From the NCBI GenBank assembly GCA_958510875.1, contig OY294067.1, forward strand, positions 254,029,736 through 254,093,735: a stretch of DNA of 64,000 nt, written 5' to 3'. This document shows, piece after piece, positions 47,590 through 59,394 of the stretch; the stretch's first letter is position 1, and each line of letters begins with the position of its first letter. This stretch comes from Endomychus coccineus (taxonomy: Eukaryota > Arthropoda > Insecta > Coleoptera > Endomychidae). The notes beneath the pieces are model-generated. The model was not told where the DNA came from. It worked only from the letters and a program-made list of their open reading frames with translations, and ran no database searches. Position numbers and translations under genes: made by a program.

Positions 47590-48524
47590 AAAATCAATAT
47601 AGATTGTTCAATAAATATGATAATAACATGATACTTTCATTTAATGAGACCCATATCAAAGCTATTTTTGGATTATGAAGCCGGAAATATTGTTGGTACT
47701 GCATTCAATAAGACGTTGTGTTTATGATTGTTAGAATTTATTCAAAATTCAAAGAGGTTGTCCATATTTGTTTTGTATCAAAAATAAATCACGAATTATT
47801 GTTTATGTTTATACAGTCAATTATTTTGAAATAGGAACAAATTGGATACAACATATACTGTATTATAAGTGACAATAATGCGTTCAATAGCAAAGCCATC
47901 AACAATTTTTTTGAACGTAACAAGTTATGTATCGTGTATCCAGTTGATAATCCAAGACCATTATTTTATCTATTCGATCCGGTTCCCATTCTCAAATGTA
48001 TGAGGAATAATCGGCTAAATTCAAAACCCAATCAAATTATGCAGTATCCCAACTTTAACTTGGGAGACGAGGACATTGCCTCATTTTATGCAGTTTATAA
48101 ATATTGTTACGTGGAACCTGTACTGGCGAGTAGGTAAAGGTTTATAAAGAAAAAGAAGAAGAAAAGTATTCAGAGCACTGAATCACAGTAGGGCATTCTG
48201 TAACTAAATTATATCCTGGTGGAGGAATGAAGAACAAGGGAGAGGAAAGTCAGATGTCAGGAGTTTAGTTAAGAAGTTTTGGTAGATATTTGATACTGGT
48301 GTATTCTGAAAGTATTGTAATAGTTGGATTGGAATTAATAAAGAAGATTAAACTAGTAAAAGTGTAACAATATTATATTCATTTGGTGGAAAACAATGAA
48401 TGTAAAAACTCCAAAGGAACGGTTAAGGAACATTTTCCAGGAACCTTTCGTCAAAGGTAATTCAGAGAATGATTCGAATATCAAGTTTGTAAGAAATATA
48501 TTGAATAGGTACGTGGAAGTATAG
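47590..48524 (+). pseudogene. P-like (THAP9-type) transposase fragment
   Basis: Pieces in shifting frames match the catalytic part of P-superfamily transposases: MILSFNETHIKAIF and YEAGNIVGTAFNKT (~47627-47710), KFKEVVHICFV (~47748-47780), IISDNNAFNSKAINNFFERN (~47860-47925), then an open frame 47934-48137 with DNPRPLFYLFDPVPILKCMRNNRLN and DEDIASFYAVYKY. A last piece, IWWKTMNVKTPKERLRNIF through KFVRNILNRYVEV, is open at 48372-48524. The Asp expected in VDExHIK is Asn-Glu here, so catalysis would fail even without the stops. The last piece lies inside the tandem duplication. The N-terminal THAP domain is missing here, but one occurs at 11321. Confidence 0.65.
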
Positions 48525-49258
48525 GTCGGTTTTAAATAAATCAACTACGCCGATACATACTGCATGATCACACGGAATTTTAGAAATAATTTCGTATTGT
48601 TTCAATGAGCTTAATTCGAATCACATATTCAAACACAAAACTTCGGAACATAGGCAGGCTTCTGACATTGAAAAAAAGCAAACAGGGTGCAAATAAGAAT
48701 TCTGTTCACTCCTGGCAACTCCATTCAAACAGGAAGCTCTGATATATCTCCTAAAAAGTGAATAAAAGAGTAGTTTTACTCCGACGGTAGGTTAGAAAAT
48801 TTACAGATTGTCCTTTTTTATTGATTGTTGGTTCCTACGTGTAGAGGATGTTATTGATCTGTGGATTACAGATAATTTAAAATTTGAGACTATTTTCTGA
48901 ACAGCGCATGTGTTGATTATCCGACCACAAATCCTCAGGATACCACAATGATGATAAGAGTTTAGAATAGCACATGTGGTTCATTTATAAATCAGGGGAT
49001 TACTCATCGAGTAAATACTCACAAAGCCCATGCATTCTTATTTGTTCAATTCAAATACACATTTCGGGGGCTTATTTTAGGAATCAAACTTTTTTCAAAC
49101 GTAATATGTATTTTCAAGAATAAGTTTGTCACATTCGCAGTCATTTTACGTGAAGTACTTTTTTGGGGGGAATTGAGATAACTGTATTAATAGGTAGATA
49201 ATAATATATACTTCCAGGAAAGTATATTGAAAAAATTCCTCCAATGTCGGAAGATGTA

Positions 49259-49260
<2 letters not shown>

Positions 49261-49339
<79 letters not shown>
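49261..49339. repeat. (AT)n microsatellite
   Basis: About 79 bp of pure AT. The duplicate at 52663-52777 is ~32 bp longer. Long TYR-ILE reading frames here are repeat artefacts. Confidence 0.98.
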
Positions 49340-49344
<5 letters not shown>

Positions 49345-49345
<1 letters not shown>

Positions 49346-49511
49346 TGGGTTGCCGTGATATACTCCGCGTTGTCGTAGATTGGTTTCGATAGAAACCGTT
49401 GATATGACGACGTTTCGGCACAATCTCATATGCCATCTTCAGGTCTTCTCTTCAGGGCTGCTGCTCTCGAAACCAATCTACGACAACGCGGAGTATATCC
49501 CGGCAACCCAA
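49345..49511 (-). repeat. 46-bp inverted repeat enclosing hammerhead-like core
   Basis: TTGGGTTGCCGTGATATACT through TTGGTTTCGA (49345-49389) is mirrored at ~49468-49511. Between the arms the minus strand reads CTGAAGA (49442-49436), a GGCATA...TGTGCC hairpin of six pairs, GAAA (49416-49413), then ACGTCGTC. CUGANGA plus GAAA plus GUC are hammerhead core elements, but no stem I forms next to the core, so the call is weak. AT tracts flank both sides. Confidence 0.45.
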
Positions 49512-49545
49512 CACAGCATACAACGCCCGCGGAAACCTGAAGCAG

Positions 49546-49548
<3 letters not shown>

Positions 49549-49613
<65 letters not shown>
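49549..49613. repeat. (AT)n microsatellite
   Basis: About 65 bp of AT; the duplicate tract at 52983-53077 is ~28 bp longer. Confidence 0.98.
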
Positions 49614-49620
<7 letters not shown>

Positions 49621-50460
49621 TTTCACGTTTTTTGGCAAAAAAAAACGTTAATATATCAACAAATACAGCTGATTTGTTGTGAAATTTGTGGTTTTAGTGG
49701 TATTTGTTTATTTAAAACACTATTCATTTATCTAAATTATTAATAAATTTCATTCTATAAACGTCGTTTTTAGTGTGGAATTGATGAATTTAAATACTTT
49801 GTGCTGTAAAAATTGACTCTTGACTAGTTCAGCTTCTTGTATTTCTACTTGTTTATACAATTCTCTCACAATTCAGTTATAATCAATTAACTAGTGTAAC
49901 CCTTGTAATAGTATGATGTATTGATGCAGTACATATTCCACACATCGATGAATGTTATGCAGGCTTCTTTGTTTGTGGATTGCAATGCAAAATATCATAA
50001 GTGAGCTTCTAAATACAGTATTTAAGTAGAACCCAACTTTTCAAACGAACCTACCGCAAAAAGTATAATCAAATTGTTTACTTGTGTGACAATACATTAT
50101 ATGTTAGTCCACCGTTGAACATAGATGTTCTAGAATATATCAGACAACAAATTATATACAATCAGTTTGAGAAAAAATGCAATAAGATGATGCTATATTA
50201 TTTTGCTAAATCAACTAGTACTCATACGATGACATGTATAGTTAGAATAAAGTGAAGACCATTTATTTTAACGACCATCAAATTCATCAACGGGTGATGG
50301 AACATGTAATTGTAATAACGATCGCAACAAGTTCAAATAAATTTCATCAAAGCCATGGTTTTTAATTTAATTGCTATCCGTATATTCGCTAAATGAATGA
50401 AACTAGACAAAGTTAAGGTTGCACTATTTCGAACCGTGACAACAGATCTATCAGTCCCAG

Positions 50461-51672
50461 TAGTCGAGGAAATGAAGCACTGAAATAGGCCAAACCTTCC
50501 AAACTTGGCGCAGTTGGATGGATTGAGATGCGGTTTTCTGCATTCGATTCAGAAAGTGATTTGTAAAATTTTTCTGGTATTTTTTTTTGCGGAAAAAATG
50601 CGTTGCATTTCTACAGCCAAAAAATGCATTTTCCTGAGCGAACTTTTTAAGGTGAATAAAAAACGTACTCGAATTGGTTTCTCGGGGGTTTTTGGGATCG
50701 CTGAACACGAATATGCTATCAAGAAAATTCCCTGAGGTCCCCTTGGACCTCCCCCGGGGTATCCTGACGCCCTAGATATCGATGAAAATAAATAAAATAT
50801 GTTTAATGTTTGTCAACTGTTCAAGAGGTAATATAAAGGTTGCTATCCTGAGTTCGGGTAACCACGTCATCTTCTAGGAATTTGTTAATTTTTCTCAATT
50901 AAATGTAACAAATTCTAACCCTCGGGTGTTTTCAAAGTCACCAATCACAACTATGACATTCACAAGGTTCTGTAAATTACTTGGGGGTAATTTGTTACAT
51001 TTTATGAAGAAAAATTGACAAATTCCCAGAAGATGGCACAGGGCTCCAGAGACCTGGCAACACCCCCAGGTAATTTGCAAAATATTGCGAGTGTTTTAGT
51101 AGTGATCGGCTACTTTGAAAACCCCCGATAGGCTGAATTTTTTACCTTTTATGAAGAAAAATTGACAAATTCCTAGAAGATGACATTGATACAGAGGGCT
51201 CCAAGGACCCGGAAACATTCCCAGGTAATTAACACAACATTGAGAGTGTCATAGTCATGATCGGCGACTTAGCAAACCCCCGAGAGCTAGAATTTGTTAC
51301 ATTTAATTAAGAAAAATGAACAAATTCCCAGAAGATGACGTGGTTATCCGGACTCAAGGTACACCAGGTATTGCAGAAGAGTTTTTTCACGTCGTAATCA
51401 TCACTAGCAACCTTTATATCACCTCTTGAAGAGTTAACAAACATTAAAAATAATTTCATCGATATCTAGAGCGTCAGGATGCCCGGATACTCCGGGGGAG
51501 GTCCAAGGGGACCTCAGGGAATTTTCTTGATAGCATATTCGTATTCAGCGATCCCAAAAACCCCCGAGAAACCAATTCGAGTACGTTTTTTATTCACCTT
51601 AAAAAGTTCGCTCTGGAAAATGCTTTTTTTGTCTGTAGAAATGCAACACATTTTTTTCCGCAAAAAAAAAAC
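50461..51672. mobile_element. Foldback family 1, copy truncated by duplication junction
   Basis: Starts TAGTCGAGGAAATGAAGCAC, as at 53924. The right arm stops at 51672 where the second duplication unit begins, so ~107 bp of the right arm end are absent. Internal ~140-bp units occupy ~50870-51350. Confidence 0.8.
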
Positions 51673-51773
51673 AAGAAGTTTTGGTAGATATTTGATACTG
51701 GTGTATTCTGAAAGTATTGTAATAGTTGGATTGGAATTAATAAAGAAGATTAAACTAGTAAAAGTGTAACAAT

Positions 51774-51926
51774 ATTATATTCATTTGGTGGAAAACAATG
51801 AATGTAAAAACTCCAAAGGAACGGTTAAGGAACATTTTCCAGGAACCTTTCGTCAAAGGTAATTCAGAGAATGATTCGAATATCAAGTTTGTAAGAAATA
51901 TATTGAATAGGTACGTGGAAGTATAG
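51774..51926 (+). pseudogene. Duplicate of P-like transposase tail fragment
   Basis: Identical to 48372-48524 (IWWKTMNVKTPKERLRNIF...). It arose with the tandem duplication and lacks all upstream coding parts. Confidence 0.6.
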
Positions 51927-52660
51927 GTCGGTTTTAAATAAATCAACTACGCCGATACATACTGCATGATCACACGGAATTTTAGAAATAATTTCGTATT
52001 GTTTCAATGAGCTTAATTCGAATCACATATTCAAACACAAAACTTCGGAACATAGGCAGGCTTCTGACATTGAAAAAAAGCAAACAGGGTGCAAATAAGA
52101 ATTCTGTTCACTCCTGGCAACTCCATTCAAACAGGAAGCTCTGATATATCTCCTAAAAAGTGAATAAAAGAGTAGTTTTACTCCGACGGTAGGTTAGAAA
52201 ATTTACAGATTGTCCTTTTTTATTGATTGTTGGTTCCTACGTGTAGAGGATGTTATTGATCTGTGGATTACAGATAATTTAAAATTTGAGACTATTTTCT
52301 GAACAGCGCATGTGTTGATTATCCGACCACAAATCCTCAGGATACCACAATGATGATAAGAGTTTAGAATAGCACATGTGGTTCATTTATAAATCAGGGG
52401 ATTACTCATCGAGTAAATACTCACAAAGCCCATGCATTCTTATTTGTTCAATTCAAATACACATTTCGGGGGCTTATTTTAGGAATCAAACTTTTTTCAA
52501 ACGTAATATGTATTTTCAAGAATAAGTTTGTCACATTCGCAGTCATTTTACGTGAAGTACTTTTTTGGGGGGAATTGAGATAACTGTATTAATAGGTAGA
52601 TAATAATATATACTTCCAGGAAAGTATATTGAAAAAATTCCTCCAATGTCGGAAGATGTA

Positions 52661-52945
<285 letters not shown>

Positions 52946-52979
52946 CACAGCATACAACGCCCGCGGAAACCTGAAGCAG

Positions 52980-53082
<103 letters not shown>

Positions 53083-53923
53083 TTTCACGTTTTTTGGCAA
53101 AAAAAAACGTTAATATATCAACAAATACAGCTGATTTGTTGTGAAATTTGTGGTTTTAGTGGTATTTGTTTATTTAAAACACTATTCATTTATCTAAATT
53201 ATTAATAAATTTCATTCTATAAACGTCGTTTTTAGTGTGGAATTGATGAATTTAAATACTTTGTGCTGTAAAAATTGACTCTTGACTAGTTCAGCTTCTT
53301 GTATTTCTACTTGTTTATACAATTCTCTCACAATTCAGTTATAATCAATTAACTAGTGTAACCCTTGTAATAGTATGATGTATTGATGCAGTACATATTC
53401 CACACATCGATGAATGTTATGCAGGCTTCTTTGTTTGTGGATTGCAATGCAAAATATCATAAGTGAGCTTCTAAATACAGTATTTAAGTAGAACCCAACT
53501 TTTCAAACGAACCTACCGCAAAAAGTATAATCAAATTGTTTACTTGTGTGACAATACATTATATGTTAGTCCACCGTTGAACATAGATGTTCTAGAATAT
53601 ATCAGACAACAAATTATATACAATCAGTTTGAGAAAAAATGCAATAAGATGATGCTATATTATTTTGCTAAATCAACTAGTACTCATACGATGACATGTA
53701 TAGTTAGAATAAAGTGAAGACCATTTATTTTAACGACCATCAAATTCATCAACGGGTGATGGAACATGTAATTGTAATAACGATCGCAACAAGTTCAAAT
53801 AAATTTCATCAAAGCCATGGTTTTTTAATTTAATTGCTATCCGTATATTCGCTAAATGAATGAAACTAGACAAAGTTAAGGTTGCACTATTTCGAACCGT
53901 GACAACAGATCTATCAGTCCCAG

Positions 53924-55242
53924 TAGTCGAGGAAATGAAGCACTGAAATAGGCCAAACCTTCCAAACTTGGCGCAGTTGGATGGATTGAGATGCGGTTTT
54001 CTGCATTCGATTCAGAAAGTGATTTGTAAAATTTTTCTGGTATTTTTTTTTGCGGAAAAAATGCGTTGCATTTCTACAGCCAAAAAATGCATTTTCCTGA
54101 GCGAACTTTTTAAGGTGAATAAAAAACGTACTCGAATTGGTTTCTCGGGGGTTTTTGGGATCGCTGAACACGAATATGCTATCAAGAAAATTCCCTGAGG
54201 TCCCCTTGGACCTCCCCCGGGGTATCCTGACGCCCTAGATATCGATGAAAATAAATAAAATATGTTTAATGTTTGTCAACTGTTCAAGAGGTAATATAAA
54301 GGTTGCTATCCTGAGTTCGGGTAACCACGTCATCTTCTAGGAATTTGTTAATTTTTCTCAATTAAATGTAACAAATTCTAACCCTCGGGTGTTTTCAAAG
54401 TCACCAATCACAACTATGACATTCACAAGGTTCTGTAAATTACTTGGGGGTAATTTGTTACATTTTATGAAGAAAAATTGACAAATTCCCAGAAGATGGC
54501 ACAGGGCTCCAGAGACCTGGCAACACCCCCAGGTAATTTGCAAAATATTGCGAGTGTTTTAGTAGTGATCGGCTACTTTGAAAACCCCCGATAGGCTGAA
54601 TTTTTTACCTTTTATGAAGAAAAATTGACAAATTCCTAGAAGATGACATTGATACAGAGGGCTCCAAGGACCCGGAAACATTCCCAGGTAATTAACACAA
54701 CATTGAGAGTGTCATAGTCATGATCGGCGACTTATCAAACCCCCGAGAGCTAGAATTTGTTACATTTAATTAAGAAAAATGAACAAATTCCCAGAAGATG
54801 ACGTGGTTATCCGGACTCAAGGTACACCAGGTATTGCAGAAGAGTTTTTTCACGTCGTAATCATCACTAGCAACCTTTATATCACCTCTTGAACAGTTAA
54901 CAAACATTAAAAATAATTTCATCGATATCTAGAGCGTCAGGATGCCCGGATACTCCGGGGGAGGTCCAAGGGGACCTCAGGGAATTTTCTTGATAGCATA
55001 TTCGTATTCAGCGATCCCAAAAACCCCCGAGAAACCAATTCGAGTACGTTTTTTATTCACCTTAAAAAGTTCGCTCTGGAAAATGCTTTTTTTGGCTGTA
55101 GAAATGCAACACATTTTTTTCCGCAAAAAAAAAACAAGGACATATTTTCTAAATCACTTTCTGAATCGAATGCTGAAAATCGCATCTCAATATATCTAAT
55201 TGCACCGGGTTTGGAATGTGGAATGCTGTATTTCCTCGACTA
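53924..55242. mobile_element. Foldback family 1, complete copy with 3-bp TSD
   Basis: The left end TAGTCGAGGAAATGAAGCAC and right end ATTTCCTCGACTA form arms of ~470 bp or more (to ~54400 and from ~54770), about 85-90% identical by eye. CAG flanks both ends (53921-53923, 55243-55245). The centre (54340-54860) holds degenerate ~140-bp repeats containing CTCGGGGGTTTT or CCCCCGAG. The unfilled paralogue at 3457-3600 supports these boundaries. No transposase. Confidence 0.85.
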
Positions 55243-55469
55243 CAGAGGGCTATTTCGCTTTTCTCATGAGCTCATCAGTGGCTCCGCCAGAGTTTGGATG
55301 CGCCACTATTGCCAGGTCATTGAACCCAAAAATCACCAGAAATCACCAACTTCTTACAGTATTGCCCTTGATTATATAAAGAGTATTAATAAAGATTCTT
55401 GACCCAGTATGAATTATATATACAAATTCTCGGGAAATAGGTCACATTAACACTCTGTTTTAAATATTT

Positions 55470-55511
55470 GTCTTTACGTACGTTTCGGTCTCACGACGAT
55501 CATCAGAAGAC
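55470..55511 (-). ncRNA. Hammerhead-ribozyme-like motif (type I layout)
   Basis: Minus strand, 5' to 3': GUCUU (stem I, 55511-55507), CUGAUGA (55506-55500), a hairpin UC-GUC-GUGA-GAC-C (55499-55487), GAAA (55486-55483), CGUACG (self-pairing stem III, 55482-55477), UA (expected cleavage after A at 55475), AAGAC (stem I, 55474-55470). GUCUU and AAGAC pair perfectly. Weak points: stem II is short and set off by one or two unpaired bases, while the sister at 37.2 kb suggests an ancestral GGUC/GACC stem. Such ribozymes are known in Penelope-like elements, and a PLE lies 3 kb away. Activity is inferred, not shown. Confidence 0.5.
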
Positions 55512-55739
55512 TCATTATTTATTTGAATTGATATAATAGAGTCACAGGGAGTATCTGTGGCGTACTCACAGAGTTTGGAATATTTATATTATTATTTATT
55601 AGCAAGCGTGAGACTTCCATTTTTTCGATATTTGTGAGTTTGCAGTAAACCTAGGGAAAGATGAACAGTATTATTACAATAAATGTTCGAAAACATCTTC
55701 ATTTTTTTCAATACACATTCAATAATCAATCAATAATTC

Positions 55740-56515
55740 TGCGCTCAAAAGAATTGTTTTGTCATCAATAGAAGCCACAATTTGTGCAATGCGTTGTTTT
55801 TATACTACTTTTAATAATAACATGGAAACGTTACCAATATTTTCAAAAGTGAGAAGGCCTTAGAAAAATTTCCCAAATAAATGTTGAAGAGCCATATCTT
55901 CACAGGTATTTACACAGACCACAGATTTCCTCCAGATTGTAATTGTTAAAGAGTGTTCGCATAATTAAAACAAGACTAGATAACTTTTACAAATCAAGTG
56001 TATGGATTGGAATTACATATCAAAATGTATGTGGCGCTCCAATAGGATATAGCTTGTGGCTTGAAATAGATGCGGTAATATCAAAATTCGGATAGTACAG
56101 GTTCCACTAATGTGTGTTCTTTTGAGCACAGAATTATTGGCCTTCAGAATGGTTTTGCCATCAATAGAAGCCACAATTTGTTCAATGGTTTATTTTCATA
56201 CTAGTTTTAATAATAACATGAAAACGTTACTATAGTTTTAACAGTGAGAAGGCCTTGAAACATTTTTCCAAACAAATGTTGAAGAGCCATATCTTCACAG
56301 GTATTTACACAGAGCAGAGAATTGCGCCAGATTTCAATTGTTACCATTGTAAGAATTGCAGATCATGAAAAAATGTTCGCCTACTTAAAACACGACTAGA
56401 TAACTTTTACAAATCAATGTATGGATTGGAATTACATATCATAATGTATGTGGCGCCCCAATATGATATATCTTATGGGTTGAAATAAATCAGGAAATAT
56501 CAAAATTCAGATTCA
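55740..56515 (+). repeat. 396-bp direct tandem duplication, diverged
   Basis: CATCAATAGAAGCCACAATT occurs at 55763 and 56159. GAAGAGCCATATCTTCACAG and GTATGGATTGGAATTACATA recur with similar spacing. The second copy has a small insertion (ATTGTAAGAATTGCAGATC). Non-coding. Confidence 0.85.
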
Positions 56516-56879
56516 GCTTCAACTAATTATGAGTGTGAAGACAAATCATTGAGAAATTCATTGGACAATATTACCTACACTGATATAAAAGAAGAAATAA
56601 TTTATATATTTGTATTTGCAGCCACTATAGTTGTAGGTGGTGCTAATATAATTATGTATCTCTTGGATTATATATTGAAGCTGTTGAGTGAACTGCCATT
56701 AGTTGAACATAGTGCCATTATCAAACAGATACAAAATTACAATTTCATTTCATTTAATCATAATGATAAATTAACATAGGGTAACGGCTTTTAACATCGA
56801 GTTTTTATTTTGAATTTCGTTCAAGTTTTCATAACTTCCTTTGTAGACCAAATATTTGACAACCCCAAAAGAAAAAAAC

Positions 56880-57487
56880 TAGTGGAATTATGTCGAGAGA
56901 TCTCGGCTGCCAACGAATTGGTCAATTTGCTGCCAACCATCTACTCGAAAACATTTTCGGGGAGCTTCAACAACTTCTGATGACATTATTAAATATGTTA
57001 AATACTCATAACGGCTACTATTTAAACAACATTCATAAAAGCTGATCCAATTAATTTTCCGGACATTAAAGCATACCAAACGTTTATACTGAATCGTTTT
57101 TGTAGATTTTTAGAATAGCTAAGAAACAACTTGAGCATTGAACATCCCCTTATTTGAGAAATTTGTTTCTTCAGTCCAAAATATTGAACGCAATGAGTTA
57201 TTATATGCGTAAGATTCAATAAGCCATCGGCATAAAGTCAACCTTTTGTCAGTATCTCCCGAAATTAAAGTATGAGCCCAGCGATACTTTTTTATTACTC
57301 TCCAAATTGTAGAGAAATAATAATTGCTTTCTGTCACCAAATCTCTAGTAGAATTATTTCTGTTTGCTTCAAAATACGCCAAAATATTTATTTCTGTATT
57401 TCCATTTAATATCAGTTCTTTTTCAGGCTTGACTTTTCTCTTAAAGACCTCTTCGTTACTTCTGAATTTTTTTTTTATTTCCTTCAC
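56880..57487 (-). pseudogene. Mariner-type transposase fossil
   Basis: The first open piece (57119-57487) reads INILAYFEANRNNSTRDLVTESNYYFSTIWRVIKKYRWAH, a helix-turn-helix, then SLRSIFWTEETNFSNKGMFN, where the first catalytic Asp (usually TDE) is Glu. The homology continues in another frame with FSINVWYALMSGKLIGSAFM (57022-57219) and in a third with YEYLTYLI...VEAPRKCFRVDGWQQ (56888-57079). At least two frameshifts are needed and the C-terminal DDE block is gone. No terminal repeats were seen. Confidence 0.65.
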
Positions 57488-58393
57488 ACCTTACATTCAG
57501 GAAATTTATTTTCATATAGTCTTACTGTTTCTGAAGCTATTTTTCGGCAAACAATGCACTTGTAATTTCTGAAGAATATCTGAAAGACACTACGAAATGC
57601 AATAATATATTAGCGGCAATTTCCATAATCTTTTCAAGTAAAATTCTGGCTTCTAGTTTATGGGAATGTTATGTACGTGTTTACTACCGTACTCAGGTTG
57701 TGAAAGTTCATCTAATATTCTATCGTGGTTATCAAGAAATGTGTACTAGTATATTTACAATCATATTCATCATCAGTCAATGGTGATATCAAATACACTT
57801 TCATTTTCAATCATCATTTAGAATATCAAATCTATTCATTGAATGAATGCGATCCTATCAGTAGTACATTTAAGTAATTTACACCAGTGGAAAAACATTT
57901 TGTTGATTCTGTTTGGCAATATGGGAAAATTGTATCATTTCCATTCATAAGGTGATAAGATACTATATTTTCAATTAACAAATAGAACTATGAATTGTGT
58001 TGCGAAGATAAATCTAGCAAATTGAGGATAATATTACATTTATTTGATAGTACAACATTTGAGTGCTGAGATATCTTTCTACTTCAATCAGAATTCTTCG
58101 CTGATAAAATTCACGTGACGCAATACTCTACTCATCCCAGATTAAAGCTTGCATTATTTGGCTATTCGTATTATCTTCAATCAGCAAGTTCTTCAGTGGA
58201 ATATATAGATGTATAGATTTATTCGAAGTAGACATTGTTTTTTTTTCTTCGGAAGTTGGAGAATAAAACACAAATTTTACACAAAACTTTTAACATTTAA
58301 TTTAAAAATGCTGACAAATTGTTTCACCACACTAGCATTTTCAAAGCAAGGAGTTATCAACTAAAGCTAAATCTAAAAGTATGTCCTTGAATA
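57488..58393. other. Intergenic and PLE 3' untranslated sequence
   Basis: 58250-58393 probably belongs to the 3' region of the PLE ending at 58394 (minus strand). Nothing else recognised. Confidence 0.4.
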
Positions 58394-58903
58394 TTAGGGA
58401 TCAGAATGTGGTACAAATTGAGGGATGGGGATGGATAATGGTGGGAGCGTATTTACAAAATTGTTAACAATTGGTGAATTATATGTATCGATTTGATCAT
58501 TTAATGTTACATTATTATTGTTTTTTGAGTGTTTCAATATTTCTATGGATTCTAGTATATTAAGCTTATGTCCTTTTTCCTGAATATGTAGAATATCGGG
58601 ATTAAGGATGAAATTGTGGTTATGTTCTAACAGGTGATTCGCGTAATTAGAGTCCTCTTTTTGAGCCTGTAATTTCTCAAATGTTCGTTGAACCTTACGT
58701 TGAAACTGCGTCCAGTTTGTCCTATGTACAAAGCACTACAGTCATCACATCTCAGTCTGTGAACTCCAGATTTCTTTAATTTATCTTTTTTAGATTTCGA
58801 GTTATTTGTTGTTTTAAAGGCGACGTTTTTATTCTGTTTTTTAAGGAATTGAGATATTTTTAGTAAATGTTTACCTAAATATGTTGGACATGTGAAATTT
58901 TCA
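58394..58903 (-). pseudogene. PLE GIY-YIG endonuclease domain
   Basis: Reading the minus strand from 58903: FTCPTYLGKHLLKISQFLKK (linker), KKSGVHRLRCDDCSALYIGQTGRSFNVRFNEH (the GIY-YIG core, with GVH and YIG and conserved Arg), then after a frameshift near 58670 KEDSNYANHLLEHNHNF, LHIQEKGHKLNILESIEI and a tail to TAA at 58394. This is the endonuclease half of a Penelope-like retroelement, which nicks the target and primes reverse transcription. Only one frameshift is visible, so it is fairly young. Its reverse transcriptase half lies next to it in the opposite orientation. Confidence 0.8.
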
Positions 58904-58907
58904 GCAC

Positions 58908-59385
58908 ATGTTTGTATATTGGTATCGCTATGTTGACGACGTAATCGCTTGCTTCACAGGCAGTAACCGTCAGATAAATTCTTCTCTCACCTACATTAAC
59001 AACTTATACCCAAATATAGAATTCACATTAGAGATGGAAAACAAAAAGTCCTTAAACTTTTTAGATCTGACCATTTCACATACAAATAATCACTTTTCTT
59101 TCGCTATTTATCACAAACTCACCCACACAGATATCACAATACACAACACTTCTTTACATCCACAATCACACAAGCTAGCAGCATATAATTGTATGATACA
59201 CAGATTAATTAATGTCCCATTAAGTAAAGATGATTTCTATTTGGAATTAAACAGAATCATAGATATTGCCAAAAATAACGGTTATAATGTCAAGATAATG
59301 AATAAAATACTCCGAAATAAACTCAATAAAAAAGCCTTAAATGTAATTTATCCGCAGATTAATAATGATACAAAATCAAATTTTT
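58908..59385 (+). pseudogene. PLE reverse transcriptase, 3' part, inverted
   Basis: Open from 58908, it begins at WYRYVDDVIACF (catalytic YVDD at 58929-58940) and continues FTLEMENKKSLNFLDLTI, FAIYHKLTHTDITIHNTSLH, HKLAAYNCMIHRLINVPLS and IAKNNGYNVKIMNKILRNKL, the standard PLE thumb region. The homology ends at TKSNF (~59385), exactly where the endonuclease segment on the other strand begins (NFTCP). Everything upstream of YVDD is missing. The frame itself has no stops until 59453, though its last ~20 codons are not PLE. Confidence 0.8.
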
Positions 59386-59394
59386 CAAGTAGGG

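Larger units (their letters stand above)
48271..51672. repeat. Tandem duplication, unit 1 (3402 bp)
   Basis: Near-identical to 51673-55135. Apart from AT-tract lengths I see only isolated differences: AGCAAACC vs ATCAAACC at ~51268/54731, TTGAAGAG vs TTGAACAG at ~51427/54890, GTCTGTAG vs GGCTGTAG at ~51630/55093, and one extra T at ~53826. The unit starts in the P-like transposase tail and ends inside the foldback right arm. The junction ...AAAAAC|AAGAAGTTTT shares only AAG. Confidence 0.95.
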
